Shown here: in pieces, positions 24,660-34,477 of the stretch
Layout: the number at the start of each line of letters is the position of its first letter
Numbering within the stretch: the first letter of the stretch is position 1
Source of the DNA: an uncultured Erysipelotrichaceae bacterium
GTDB taxonomy: Bacteria > Bacillota_I > Bacilli_A > Erysipelotrichales > Erysipelotrichaceae
Direction: 5' to 3'
Assembly: GCA_947649125.1 (NCBI GenBank)
Contig: CANSQL010000007.1
Location: forward strand, 1 to 62,418
DNA: 62,418 nt
Notes under the pieces: model-generated
Databases searched by the model: none
What the model was told of the DNA's origin: nothing
The model's input: the letters and a program-made list of their open reading frames with translations, nothing else
Position numbers and translations under genes: made by a program

Positions 24660-25208
24660 ATGAACAAACAAAATAAAATAACGATCATCGGAATCGTATG
24701 TGCATTTATCATCGGCGGTATCAGCGGCTATATGATAGCTGACAACAAAGCGAAGCAACCAATAAGCTTAGAAAACAGCAATATTGAAAAATACCGATTA
24801 GCGCTCAAAAGAGATGCTTTCGAAACAGATGACATTGTCTACAAGGACGGTAACTTAATCACAAAGCTTTATTTAACCGATGAAGGAACAGAGTATTTGA
24901 AAACGCAGCTGTTTGATAAAAATTATAATGTAACAGTAAGATTGATCAACAATAACACCGATGAGGACAACAATGAATATTTAACATCAGAAGTAATCAA
25001 ATGGAATGTCGAGAAACCACTGGACATTAAAATGTTGATTGATTCGAGTCAAATCAAAGACAAGGATATCCTATCCGATTTCAATGCCCAATTAAATAAA
25101 ATGAAAAAAGGGCAGGAACATCATATACAGTATCAGATAGAATTGGCGTCTGTTTCAGAGCCGGATTACCTTATACGATGGAGCGGAATGCTTTATCCGG
25201 ATAAATAA
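24660..25208 (+). CDS. Membrane-anchored extracytoplasmic protein, unknown
   Basis: A 182-residue protein with an N-terminal membrane anchor (about 8-27) and an acidic, beta-rich outer domain. A GTG three codons before the ATG is rejected by spacing to AAAGGAC. No family recognised. It lies 54 bases behind the four-segment membrane protein and is probably cotranscribed. Confidence 0.65.
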   Translation: MNKQNKITIIGIVCAFIIGGISGYMIADNKAKQPISLENSNIEKYRLALKRDAFETDDIVYKDGNLITKLYLTDEGTEYLKTQLFDKNYNVTVRLINNNTDEDNNEYLTSEVIKWNVEKPLDIKMLIDSSQIKDKDILSDFNAQLNKMKKGQEHHIQYQIELASVSEPDYLIRWSGMLYPDK

Positions 25209-25322
25209 AAGGTAATATCTCTCCCGGCAAGAATGCCTTAACTCCCCCGTCATTCAATAGAATACAGAAAAAATATGTGAATCTATTATAAATTATATAT
25301 TATAAGGAAAGGTGTGAGTTTT

Positions 25323-25550
25323 ATGAAAAAGAAGTGGATCAATGTAACAAGCAAATGGAGCTATTTGTGCTTTATCCCCACTGTTATCGGAATATTAAAA
25401 ATCATTTTCTATGATCTCGGTCTTTCTGACGGTATGGCTGTTATTGCCAAAGAAATTATGATATCATTACTTTTGGTAATTATCGGTATTTACCTATTTA
25501 TCAGAATGAACAGCTATTCCCATCTGTTTAACCCCGATCACCCTCACTGA
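25323..25550 (+). CDS. Small two-segment membrane protein, unknown
   Basis: A 75-residue protein with hydrophobic segments at about 14-31 and 40-59 and a short His/Pro-containing tail. AAGGAAAGG lies before the ATG; a GTG three codons upstream is less likely. An AT-rich palindrome-like stretch lies just upstream. Function unknown. Confidence 0.55.
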   Translation: MKKKWINVTSKWSYLCFIPTVIGILKIIFYDLGLSDGMAVIAKEIMISLLLVIIGIYLFIRMNSYSHLFNPDHPH

Positions 25551-25584
25551 GCCTAACGAGGACAAAAGAAAGGAGCATATCATT

Positions 25585-26079
25585 ATGAAAAAACAAACAT
25601 TACGAAAGCTTCTGCCCTTAATCATTTTAACAGGATGTATTACACTGTGCGGTTGTGCCTCTAAGAACACACGTTCGGACATTAAAGTAGAACCGCTGAA
25701 ATCCGAATTATTCAGTGAAGCGGAATATAATCAAATGCTTGATGAAATCATCGCTGCCTATAACGATACTTCAGAGCGTGATGTCATCGATGAAACACAA
25801 ATTGAGGAAATTATCTATGTCGGCGATGACTGTCTGAAACAAGAGATTCAAGACTGGTTGTCAAAGAAAGATATTGATAATGATATAAAGGATTATATGC
25901 TGCTGAAAATAAAGGAAGGCACCTATCAACTGAAGGATAAGTTTGTGGTAGGAAATCGATATTCGGAATACTACTACTATTTCTTCGGAAAAGATCAAAG
26001 CGGTAAATGGGATATTTTACAAGCCGGTTTGGCTGGATACGGCGCATATGATTTACAATGCGAACTGAATAAGAAATAA
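25585..26079 (+). CDS. Lipoprotein, paralogue of the 22.2-kb lipoprotein
   Basis: A 164-residue protein with a lipoprotein signal (LCGC, Cys24). It shares its whole layout and many motifs with the lipoprotein at 22196 (SELF-x-x-x-EYNQMLDE, YVGDDCLKQEIQD, DLQCELNKK), so the two descend from a local duplication. AGAAAGGAG precedes the ATG. Function unknown. Confidence 0.75.
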   Translation: MKKQTLRKLLPLIILTGCITLCGCASKNTRSDIKVEPLKSELFSEAEYNQMLDEIIAAYNDTSERDVIDETQIEEIIYVGDDCLKQEIQDWLSKKDIDNDIKDYMLLKIKEGTYQLKDKFVVGNRYSEYYYYFFGKDQSGKWDILQAGLAGYGAYDLQCELNKK

Positions 26080-26106
26080 ACAACTAAAATACAGAAAGAG
26101 GTTCCT

Positions 26107-27135
26107 ATGAAAAATCTACTGATGATTTTATGTGCTTCTTTATGCCTATGTGCATGTCAAAAGCCAAAGGAAGCAGAAACGACCGAAACAGCCTTAAGCT
26201 ATAAGGACATTGACTACAATATCACAAAGCTTACCACACTTAAAAATGAAGGGAGCTATATGCCGGTACTGTCAGGCTGTCAAGGCGACACTCTATACGG
26301 TATGGTACAAAACGGCGACGAATTCGATGTAAGCTATAAGACAAAAAAGTTTTTTACCATTGAGAACGGAAAAATGAAAAGCTTCCCGTTTCAAAAAGAG
26401 ACAGTTATTTCAAACCATTTGATGATAGATAAGCAATTATACTACATAAGTCAGCCGAGCGTAGAAAAAAAATCAACCTTATATAAATACAAGGACGGCA
26501 AAAATGATGAGATTATCGGAAAATTACAGGACTATACTTCACTTGTACTACTCCCCTATGATTCCACCTTTTTAGTTACTATATCAAGAGAGGACAGCTT
26601 GGAAATCAATCGTTATTTGGATCAAGGACTCACTCAATTATCTACGATAGAGCTTGAAAAAGACCTAAACGGTATTACTTACTTGGGTGCTTATCAAGAT
26701 GATTTCCTAATTATCACCTACAAGGATGAAGTCAAAACACTTTATGTTTTCGATATCAATACAGGGAAAGAAAAGTATCAGTTGACAGATATAGAATTTG
26801 ATCGATACGTTGTTACAGACAACGAGGTAGTCCTGTATTCCGGTAAAAAAGAAACTGTGTATAATCGCAAGTTCGAGCTTCAACAAACCTATCAAACTCC
26901 GGAATCAAATATGATCGGTGTAACCTACGATGAAAACGGAAACTACGGTGTTCTGATTGATTCTATGCACAATATTTATCTGCGTACTTATAAGGACAAT
27001 ATCGGCTACAGAATAGATGCGGAACAAGACCCGCTGTTAAAGCAGTTAACGATTATACTCGCAACCGAAAATTCATTGATTGCGATGGATTTAGATAATG
27101 CGGTCTATGAAATCTCATTTGATCTCCCGAAGTAA
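26107..27135 (+). CDS. Lipoprotein with probable beta-propeller fold
   Basis: A 342-residue protein with a lipoprotein signal (LCAC, Cys17) and an all-beta body. Repeated strand motifs such as G-D-T-L-Y-G-M-V, L-Y-Y-I-S-Q and T-L-Y-V-F-D-I-N-T-G-K-E suggest a WD/DPP4-type propeller that may bind a ligand or partner. No catalytic motif is seen. It is the last gene of the row, with AGAGG before the ATG. Confidence 0.7.
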   Translation: MKNLLMILCASLCLCACQKPKEAETTETALSYKDIDYNITKLTTLKNEGSYMPVLSGCQGDTLYGMVQNGDEFDVSYKTKKFFTIENGKMKSFPFQKETVISNHLMIDKQLYYISQPSVEKKSTLYKYKDGKNDEIIGKLQDYTSLVLLPYDSTFLVTISREDSLEINRYLDQGLTQLSTIELEKDLNGITYLGAYQDDFLIITYKDEVKTLYVFDINTGKEKYQLTDIEFDRYVVTDNEVVLYSGKKETVYNRKFELQQTYQTPESNMIGVTYDENGNYGVLIDSMHNIYLRTYKDNIGYRIDAEQDPLLKQLTIILATENSLIAMDLDNAVYEISFDLPK

Positions 27136-27137
27136 CC

Positions 27138-27164
27138 TGTAACGTATCTTTGCGATACGTTACA
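27138..27164 (+). other. Strong hairpin without T run
   Basis: A perfect 11-bp stem (TGTAACGTATC with GATACGTTACA) and 5-base loop three bases after the propeller-like lipoprotein. Without a T run it may stabilise the mRNA end rather than terminate. Confidence 0.6.
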
Positions 27165-27222
27165 AAATAATACGCTGACAGAAACACAAATAAATCCGAC
27201 ATAACCATATATACCCACCTTA

Positions 27223-27279
27223 AGTAACCTATATCAGTGAAAGTAATTCTCCTCATAGCTGTGTATAGGTTGCTTTTTT
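27223..27279 (+). terminator. Terminator closing the agr-linked island
   Basis: An 11-bp stem with one G-U pair (AGTAACCTATA with TATAGGTTGCT), a 30-base apical region and six T. Confidence 0.7.
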
Positions 27280-27528
27280 ATTTAAGTAAGATAAAACAAT
27301 GATCCCCGCCAAGATACTGTTTGCTTAGGCAATCGATGAATTATCCGTCTTTCCACACCCCTGTCCCCGCAGATATCTCCTATCCGCTTATGAATAAGCT
27401 CATCCCGCTTAAAAACCACTGAAACTTTACAACTTCCTCTTGATTATTATTGCCAAAACGAGTAAAATTATAGTGTATTTTTGATTCATAAAAATATACT
27501 TGATAAAGTAATGTACAAAAGAAAGGAA
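27280..27528 (+). other. Upstream part of the purE leader, no gene
   Basis: AT-rich, with weak promoter-like elements (TTGATT at 27481 and TAAAGT 17 bases later). There is no purine, PRPP or ppGpp riboswitch pattern that I can recognise. Confidence 0.4.
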
Positions 27529-27549
27529 TCCCCGAAAATTCCCCGAAAA
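27529..27549 (+). promoter_or_regulatory. Tandem PurBox-like motifs
   Basis: TCCCCGAAAA occurs twice, 11 bases apart (one helical turn), about 170 bases before purE. It resembles the CCGAA core of the PurR box of Bacilli, though the usual opposite-strand partner is missing. Confidence 0.4.
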
Positions 27550-27607
27550 ACAGCAAAAACGATGAGCTGCACATTACTTAACTGACATTTTTGAGGAGGT
27601 CTGACGA

Positions 27608-27676
27608 ATGGTCTTTCGTAGCGCTGCTTCAAACAGTACGGATGTAATATTCACACAGAATGTTGTGTTTTTTTAA
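27608..27676 (+). CDS. Possible 22-codon leader ORF before purE
   Basis: TGAGGAGG lies nine bases before an ATG opening 22 codons. The frame ends in a T-rich tract (VVFF then stop) that overlaps a weak CACA/TGTG hairpin with seven T. It could be a translated leader controlling termination before purE. It has no biased amino-acid run and no homologue known to me. Confidence 0.4.
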   Translation: MVFRSAASNSTDVIFTQNVVFF

Positions 27677-27720
27677 AGCACTGTATTCTGTTTTTTTATT
27701 TGATGAAGGAGGAAATCGAT

Positions 27721-28215
27721 ATGGAAACAAAACCACAGGTATGTATTGTGATGGGAAGCAAAAGTGATTTGCCGACAATGGAAAAAGCATGTGAAATGCT
27801 GAAGGAATTCGGTGTTGCTTATGAGGTGAGAGTATTATCTGCACATCGTACACCGAACGATACCCTAAAGCTGAGCGAGGAAGCAAAAGAACGCGGAATC
27901 AAGGTGTTCATTGCCGGAGCGGGCGGTGCAGCACATTTGGCAGGTGTGATCGCATCAAGCACAACACTGCCGGTCATCGGCGTACCGATTCAAACAAGCG
28001 CATTGGGCGGAATGGATTCCTTACTGAGCATCGTTCAAATGCCGGGAGGAATTCCTGTTGCGACAACGGCAATCGGTAATGCAGGAGCGAAAAATGCTGC
28101 AATTCTTGCCGTACAAATGATGGCACTGGCTGACGAAGCACTGGCTGAAAAGCTTGTCGATTTCAAAAAGAAACAGGCTGAAAAGGTACTGGCCGATTCC
28201 TATTTAGAAATCTGA
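27721..28215 (+). CDS. purE: 5-(carboxyamino)imidazole ribonucleotide mutase
   Basis: A 164-residue class I PurE that converts N5-CAIR to CAIR in purine synthesis. The N-terminal [15 protein letters not shown] and [11 protein letters not shown] motifs form the active site. GAAGGAGG fixes the start; the frame extends seven codons upstream. No purK is adjacent. It is the first gene of purE-L-F-M-N-H. Confidence 0.96.
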   Translation: METKPQVCIVMGSKSDLPTMEKACEMLKEFGVAYEVRVLSAHRTPNDTLKLSEEAKERGIKVFIAGAGGAAHLAGVIASSTTLPVIGVPIQTSALGGMDSLLSIVQMPGGIPVATTAIGNAGAKNAAILAVQMMALADEALAEKLVDFKKKQAEKVLADSYLEI

Positions 28216-28299
28216 TATAAAAGATAAAACATCTACTGATATGACGGAAATCAATACGCCCCATATCAGAGACAGACAACAGACAAAAGGAGAAAAAGG

Positions 28300-31200
28300 A
28301 TGAATCAAAGAATCTTTGTGAAAAAGAAGGAAGCATTTCAAGTAGAATCTGCTTCTCTGTTCCATGAGCTGGTCAATAATCTGAATCTTCGCGGATTACA
28401 GAGTGTTGAGCTTTACAACAGCTACGATGTGTATCATGCGGACGAAAACGACATCAATTTATTAAAAACAAATGTGCTGTCGGAAATCGTTACCGATGAG
28501 GTCTATGATGAAATCGATTTAAGCGATAAGCAATACGTCGCATATGAGTGTCTGCCGGGACAATACGATCAGCGCTCAGACAGTGCACAGCAATGCTTGA
28601 TGCTGTTGAACAATAAACAGGATGTAGTAATCAAAAGCGGACGAATCGTTATTTTAAACGGTACACTCAGCACAGAGGAACTAAACGCTGTGAAAAAATA
28701 CTTGATCAATCCGGTGGAAATGCGTGAAAAGGATTTAAGTATTTTAAGCTATGAGGAAGATGTTGAAATCGAGCCTGTACCGATTCTGGAAGGCTTCCGT
28801 GAAATGGATGATGAAGCGCTTCGCACATTGATGGCGCAGCAGGGCTTGGCAATGACCTTGGCTGATTTGAAGCATATTCAAAAATACTTCAAACAAGAGG
28901 AACAGCGTGATCTTACCTTAACGGAATTAAAGGTGTTAGATACCTATTGGTCCGATCACTGCCGCCATACGACCTTTGAAACGATCTTAAAGGATATCAT
29001 CATTGACGGGGATGAGCTGCAGCCGCAGCTTCAAAAGGCCTATGAACAATATATCACACTGCGAGAAAAGGTACATGGAAATCAAAAGGTCATGACCTTA
29101 ATGGATATGGCAACGATTGCCGGCAAAGCACTTCGCAAAGAGGGCAAGCTGGACGATATGGAAATCAGCGATGAAATCAATGCATGCAGTATTGAAATCA
29201 AGGTCGATGTTGACGGCGAGGTTCAGGACTGGCTGTTGATGTTTAAAAATGAAACGCACAATCATCCGACGGAAATTGAACCGTTCGGCGGGGCATCTAC
29301 CTGTATCGGCGGAGCGATTCGCGATCCGCTGTCCGGTAGAAGCTATGTGTATCAGGCAATGCGTATCACCGGTGCCGGTGATATCACTAAGGATATCAAG
29401 GAAGCGTTGCCGAACAAACTGCCGCAAAGCAGAATTTCCAAGGGTGCGGCGGCCGGCTATTCCTCTTACGGAAATCAAATCGGCTTGGCTACGACCTATG
29501 TAAAGGAAATCTATAACGAAGGCTATGTCGCAAAGCGCATGGAAGTCGGTGCTGTTATCGGTGCCGCTCCGAAATCCAATGTCATTCGTAAAAAACCGCA
29601 GCCGGGTGATATCGTCGTATTGATCGGCGGGGCAACCGGACGTGACGGTGTCGGCGGGGCAACCGGTTCCTCTAAGGAGCACAACGATACCTCACTTACC
29701 AAATGCTCCAGCGAGGTCCAAAAGGGTAACGCTCCGATTGAGCGTAAGCTACAGCGTTTGTTCCGCAATCCGAAGGCTACGCGCTTAATCAAAAAAGCCA
29801 ATGACTTCGGTGCCGGCGGTGTCAGCGTCGCAGTCGGTGAAATCGCTGACGGACTTCGCATCGATTTAGACAAGGTACCGGTAAAATACAGCGGCTTAAG
29901 CGGTACAGAGCTTGCGATATCGGAATCTCAGGAGCGTATGGCTGTATTGATCGAACCGGATACTTTCGAGGAATTCAAGCAGCTTGCCTATGAGGAAAAC
30001 CTTGATTCCTGCATCGTTGCGACAGTAACCGCAGAGCCTCGCTTGGTGATGAGCTTTCAAGGCAAGGAAATCGTTAATATCTCACGCGCGTTCTTGGATA
30101 CCAACGGTGTGCGCGGAGAACAAAGCGTACATATCAAAGCATTAAAAGAAAATAAAGACCCGTTCCGCAGCGATATTTCCGTCAACGGCAATGATGCCTT
30201 CAAGGAAATGCTTCGCAAGGACAATGTCGCATCACAAATCGGATTATCGGAAATGTTTGACGCGACGATCGGAAAATCGACCGTATTGATGCCGTGGGGC
30301 GGTAAATATCAACTCACTGAGGAAGAGGGCTCGGTACAAAAGCTGCCGGTATTCGGCTTTACCAACACCTGTTCCCTAATGACACACGGCTATAACCCCG
30401 ATATTGCCCAATACTCACCATATCTATCTGCCTCTTATTCGGTAGTTGAGGCATTGGCGAGAATTACGGCATTGGGTGGTGATTATAAGCGCTGTCGTTT
30501 GACAAATCAGGAATACTTCGAGCGTTTACAGAACGATCCTGAAAAATGGGGCAAGCCGATGCAGGCACTGTTAGGCCTGATCGAAGCGGAAATGGCATTT
30601 GAAACACCGTCAATCGGCGGTAAGGATTCCATGTCGGGAACCTTTAACGATATCAGCGTTCCGCCTACTTTAATTACCTTTGCGGTAACAACTCAAAATG
30701 TTGAACATATCACTTCCGCAGCCTTTAAACAGCCGGGAAGCTATATCTACTATGTAAAGCATCATGCGAATGAAAATCATACACCGAATTATGAGGAATG
30801 TAAGACCAATTTCGAAAAGGTGCATCAAAATATCTTAAACAAGAACATCATTGCCGCATCAACGGTAAAATTCGGCGGCTTGGCGGAAGCACTTGCGAAA
30901 ATGAGCTTCGGCAATCATATCGGTCTCAAGGTAACGACAACGGAACCGTTATATGATTTATCGATCGGCTCCATCGTTGTCGAAAGCACTGCGGAAATCA
31001 ACGATCCTGCCTTTACTCTGTTGGGTCGCACCACTGATGACGGTCGCATTTCCATCAACGACATTTGGCTGTCCTGCGAGGAAGCAATCGCGGTATGGTG
31101 TGAGCGCTATGCGGATATCTATCCGATGGCGGTAAATACCGACTTGGGAAAAATCGAAACACCGCTTTATGAAGCAACAGAGCGCAAAGCGCCGAAACAG

Positions 31201-32010
31201 ACGATTGATAAGCCAAAGGTCATTATCCCCGTATTCCCCGGGCAAAACTGCGAATACGACACAATGCAGCAATTCACTCGTGCCGGTGCCGAAGCAGAAA
31301 TCTATGTGTTCAATAATTTAAACGTAGCGGCAATCGAGCGCAGTATCAATGAATTGAGTGCCAAGATCGCCGAAGCACAAATCCTAATGCTGGTGGGCGG
31401 CTTCTCCAGCGGTGATGAACCGGACGGCAGCGGTAAATTTATCGCCAGTGTACTGAAAAATCCAAAGGTCAACACGGCGATTCAAACACTGCTGAAAAAT
31501 GACGGCTTGATTCTGGGGATCTGTAACGGATTCCAAGCATTGATTAAATCCGGTTTACTGCCATACGGCGATATCGATAGACTGAATGAGAAATCACCGA
31601 CGCTGTTCCGTAACGATATCAACCGCCACGTATCACACATTGCCTATACACAGGTAACATCGAATAAATCACCGTGGTTGTCCTCTTTTGAACCGGGCAA
31701 AAAGCACAGTGTTGCGATGAGCCACGGCGAGGGCAAGTTCGTCTGTGATGAAGCAACGGCCAAAAAGCTGTTTGAAAACGGTCAGGTCGCAACGCAATAT
31801 GTTGACTTAGACGGCGATCCGACGATGAACGGCACCTATAATATCAACGGCAGTACCTTAGCGATTGAGGGCATCACAAGCGAGGACGGCCGAATCTTAG
31901 GTAAAATGGGACACAGTGAGCGTTATGAGGACGGCTTATTCCAAAACATTGACGGTGATAAGCTGCAAAGCATTATTGAAAACGGTGTGAATTACTTCAG
32001 AAAGAAATAA
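28300..32010 (+). CDS. purL: Phosphoribosylformylglycinamidine synthase, long single-chain form
   Basis: A 1236-residue enzyme converting FGAR to FGAM with glutamine and ATP. All functions are in one chain: an N-terminal PurS-like domain (about 1-160), two AIRS-type ATPase halves (about 180-950; NHPTEIEPFGGASTC, SIGGKDSMSGTF) and a C-terminal class I glutaminase with Cys1075 in GICNGFQ and His1205 in MGHSERYEDG. Bacilli split this into PurS, PurQ and PurL; the long form is known in Proteobacteria, Bacteroidota and some Clostridia. AGGAGAAAAAGG precedes the ATG. Confidence 0.96.
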   Translation: MNQRIFVKKKEAFQVESASLFHELVNNLNLRGLQSVELYNSYDVYHADENDINLLKTNVLSEIVTDEVYDEIDLSDKQYVAYECLPGQYDQRSDSAQQCLMLLNNKQDVVIKSGRIVILNGTLSTEELNAVKKYLINPVEMREKDLSILSYEEDVEIEPVPILEGFREMDDEALRTLMAQQGLAMTLADLKHIQKYFKQEEQRDLTLTELKVLDTYWSDHCRHTTFETILKDIIIDGDELQPQLQKAYEQYITLREKVHGNQKVMTLMDMATIAGKALRKEGKLDDMEISDEINACSIEIKVDVDGEVQDWLLMFKNETHNHPTEIEPFGGASTCIGGAIRDPLSGRSYVYQAMRITGAGDITKDIKEALPNKLPQSRISKGAAAGYSSYGNQIGLATTYVKEIYNEGYVAKRMEVGAVIGAAPKSNVIRKKPQPGDIVVLIGGATGRDGVGGATGSSKEHNDTSLTKCSSEVQKGNAPIERKLQRLFRNPKATRLIKKANDFGAGGVSVAVGEIADGLRIDLDKVPVKYSGLSGTELAISESQERMAVLIEPDTFEEFKQLAYEENLDSCIVATVTAEPRLVMSFQGKEIVNISRAFLDTNGVRGEQSVHIKALKENKDPFRSDISVNGNDAFKEMLRKDNVASQIGLSEMFDATIGKSTVLMPWGGKYQLTEEEGSVQKLPVFGFTNTCSLMTHGYNPDIAQYSPYLSASYSVVEALARITALGGDYKRCRLTNQEYFERLQNDPEKWGKPMQALLGLIEAEMAFETPSIGGKDSMSGTFNDISVPPTLITFAVTTQNVEHITSAAFKQPGSYIYYVKHHANENHTPNYEECKTNFEKVHQNILNKNIIAASTVKFGGLAEALAKMSFGNHIGLKVTTTEPLYDLSIGSIVVESTAEINDPAFTLLGRTTDDGRISINDIWLSCEEAIAVWCERYADIYPMAVNTDLGKIETPLYEATERKAPKQTIDKPKVIIPVFPGQNCEYDTMQQFTRAGAEAEIYVFNNLNVAAIERSINELSAKIAEAQILMLVGGFSSGDEPDGSGKFIASVLKNPKVNTAIQTLLKNDGLILGICNGFQALIKSGLLPYGDIDRLNEKSPTLFRNDINRHVSHIAYTQVTSNKSPWLSSFEPGKKHSVAMSHGEGKFVCDEATAKKLFENGQVATQYVDLDGDPTMNGTYNINGSTLAIEGITSEDGRILGKMGHSERYEDGLFQNIDGDKLQSIIENGVNYFRKK

Positions 32011-32025
32011 AGGAGAAATAAAGCT

Positions 32026-33453
32026 ATGGAACATGAGTATTTATTTGCGAATAAAATCAATGAGGAATGCGGTGTATTCGGCATCTATAATGTCAGCGAT
32101 CAAGCAGCCTCTATGACCTATTTCGGTCTGCATGCGCTTCAGCATCGCGGACAGGAGGCAGCCGGTATTGCGGCAAGCGATAATGAGAATATCACCTGTT
32201 ACAAGGGCAAAGGATTGTTGACCGAGGTATTCAACCCGCAGATCATCGATACGCTTCCGGGTAAGCATGCATTGGGTCATGTGCGCTATTCCAAAGAGGA
32301 TGCAAATCAGATTGAAAATGTACAGCCGATCATGGTTCGTGCCCATACCGGGCACTTTGCGGTCGCCCATAACGGACAAATCGTAAATGCCAAGGAGCTG
32401 AAGGAAGAGCTGGAAGTCATGGGAAGCATTTTCCAAGGAGAAAGTGACAGTGAGATGCTTGCGCATTGGATTCAGCGCGAAAGCGGCAGCTTTGTCGAGA
32501 AAATCAAAAAAGCATGTCAGCGCTTTGAAGGTGCCTTTGCCTTTATCATTATGACAAAGGACTGCATGTATGCGGTAAGAGATCATAACGGTCTGCGCCC
32601 GTTGGCGATCGCTTCCTTAGAGGACGGCGGTTATTGCGTCAGCTCGGAAACGTGTGCCTTCGATATCGTCGGTGCGAAATATATCCGCGATGTTGAACCG
32701 GGTGAAATCATCAGAATCGCAAATGACGGCGGTGAACCGTTAAAAAGCTTCTATTATACCGATAAAACACAAAAGAAAATGTGTGCGATGGAATATATCT
32801 ACTTTGCCCGTCCCGATTCTACGATCGACGGTGTAAATGTACATACGGCACGTCGTTTGTCAGGTCGTGCATTAGCTAAAATGGAAGATGTTGAGGGTGA
32901 TATCGTTATCGGTGTTCCCGATTCCTCTTTATCTGCCGCAATCGGTTTTTCCGAGGAAAGCGGTCTGCCGTATGAAATCGGCTTGATCAAGAATCGCTAT
33001 GTCGGCCGTACCTTTATTCAGCCGACCCAAAAGCAGCGTGAACGCGGTGTGCGTATGAAGCTTTCCGCAATCCGCAGCATCGTTCAAGGAAAGCGCGTCT
33101 TTATGATTGATGACTCGATTGTGCGCGGTACGACATCAAAGCGCATCGTGCAGCTGTTGAAGGAAGCAGGCGCAAAAGAGGTTCATGTCAGAATCGCTTC
33201 CCCTAACTTCCGCAGTCCTTGTTTCTACGGTGTGGATACCTCAACCTATGATGAATTAATCTCCGCTCATTTAACGACTGAGGAGGTATGTAAGTTCATC
33301 AATGCCGATTCGTTACGCTTCTTAGAGATCGATCAGATGAAGCAGGCATTCGGTACTCCGGATCTATGCGTATCCTGCTTTGACGGCATATATCCGACAA
33401 GCTTATACAGCTACGGCGAAATTTTACAGAAGGAGAAAGAACAACATGAGTGA
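32026..33453 (+). CDS. purF: Amidophosphoribosyltransferase
   Basis: A 475-residue enzyme for the committed purine step, PRPP plus glutamine to phosphoribosylamine. A 14-residue propeptide precedes the N-terminal nucleophile Cys15 ([10 protein letters not shown]), as in the Bacillus type. The glutaminase domain is about 15-240. The PRPP domain carries [16 protein letters not shown] (about 355-370). Cys residues near the C-terminus may hold an iron-sulphur cluster as in B. subtilis. AAAGGAG follows the purL stop. Confidence 0.96.
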   Translation: MEHEYLFANKINEECGVFGIYNVSDQAASMTYFGLHALQHRGQEAAGIAASDNENITCYKGKGLLTEVFNPQIIDTLPGKHALGHVRYSKEDANQIENVQPIMVRAHTGHFAVAHNGQIVNAKELKEELEVMGSIFQGESDSEMLAHWIQRESGSFVEKIKKACQRFEGAFAFIIMTKDCMYAVRDHNGLRPLAIASLEDGGYCVSSETCAFDIVGAKYIRDVEPGEIIRIANDGGEPLKSFYYTDKTQKKMCAMEYIYFARPDSTIDGVNVHTARRLSGRALAKMEDVEGDIVIGVPDSSLSAAIGFSEESGLPYEIGLIKNRYVGRTFIQPTQKQRERGVRMKLSAIRSIVQGKRVFMIDDSIVRGTTSKRIVQLLKEAGAKEVHVRIASPNFRSPCFYGVDTSTYDELISAHLTTEEVCKFINADSLRFLEIDQMKQAFGTPDLCVSCFDGIYPTSLYSYGEILQKEKEQHE

Positions 33454-34477
33454 TAAATATCGTGAGGCCGGTGTTGATTTAGAGGCCGGTTATGAAAGTG
33501 TGCGCTTGATCAAAAGCCATGTCGCACGTACAAAGGTCAAGGGGGCAATGGATTCCATCGGTGCCTTCGGCGGTATGTTTGATTTAAGTGCGCTGAATTT
33601 AAAGGAACCGGTGCTTGTATCGGGAACCGACGGTGTCGGCACAAAGCTGATGATGGCCTTTGAGATGGATCGTCATGACACGGTAGGTGTTGATGCGGTC
33701 GCGATGTGTGTCAATGATGTGCTTGTACAAGGTGCTATGCCAATCTTTTTCTTGGATTATTTAGCAGTCGGCAAAAATGAACCGAAGCGCATTGAACAGC
33801 TTGTCAAGGGCGTAGCGGACGGCTGTGTTCAGGCAGAATGTGCTTTGATCGGCGGTGAAACGGCGGAAATGCCGGATATGTACGCTCATAATCACTATGA
33901 TATTGCGGGCTTCTGTGTCGGTGCCGTTGAAAAAAGCAAGCTGTTGGACGGACAGTCCACAAGAAACGGTCAGGTGCTGATCGGACTGCCGAGCAGCGGT
34001 GTTCACAGTAACGGCTTTTCCTTGGTGCGCAAGGTATTGTTTAAGGATGCTAAGCTTGATCCGCATCAGCGCTATGCGGAATTAGACAATGAGCTGTTAG
34101 GCGATGTATTATTAACTCCGACAAGAATTTATGTAAAAACGATCAAGCATTTATTGGCACACTTGGATATCAAGGGCATGAGTCATATCACCGGCGGCGG
34201 CTTTTATGAGAATGTGCCGAGAATGCTGCAGGACGGTCAAGGTGTTACTATCCGTATGAATTCCTTCCCAAGACCGAAAATCTTTGATTTCATTGCGAAA
34301 ACAGGTAACATTGAGGGCAATGAAATGGCAAATGTATTCAATATGGGCATCGGCTTTATCCTTGCGGTTGAACCAAGTGATGTCGATAAAGCGATGAAAC
34401 TGCTTGCGGATATCAACGAGCCGGCTTATGTGATCGGTGAAATCACCGACAGCGGAAAAGTTGATCTCGTATGGTAA
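33446..34477 (+). CDS. purM: Phosphoribosylformylglycinamidine cyclo-ligase
   Basis: A 343-residue AIR synthetase that closes the imidazole ring of FGAM with ATP. The start [24 protein letters not shown] and [12 protein letters not shown] are family motifs. The ATG overlaps the purF end by eight bases and has AAGGAG upstream; a frame 22 codons longer would lie inside purF. Confidence 0.96.
   Translation: MSDKYREAGVDLEAGYESVRLIKSHVARTKVKGAMDSIGAFGGMFDLSALNLKEPVLVSGTDGVGTKLMMAFEMDRHDTVGVDAVAMCVNDVLVQGAMPIFFLDYLAVGKNEPKRIEQLVKGVADGCVQAECALIGGETAEMPDMYAHNHYDIAGFCVGAVEKSKLLDGQSTRNGQVLIGLPSSGVHSNGFSLVRKVLFKDAKLDPHQRYAELDNELLGDVLLTPTRIYVKTIKHLLAHLDIKGMSHITGGGFYENVPRMLQDGQGVTIRMNSFPRPKIFDFIAKTGNIEGNEMANVFNMGIGFILAVEPSDVDKAMKLLADINEPAYVIGEITDSGKVDLVW

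Noticed and set aside
27280-27720. Purine or PRPP riboswitch before purE
   Set aside because: None of the conserved cores of these aptamers is visible on the plus strand.
29098-29682. 194-codon minus-strand ORF inside purL
   Set aside because: Antisense shadow of a fully conserved gene; no start signal.
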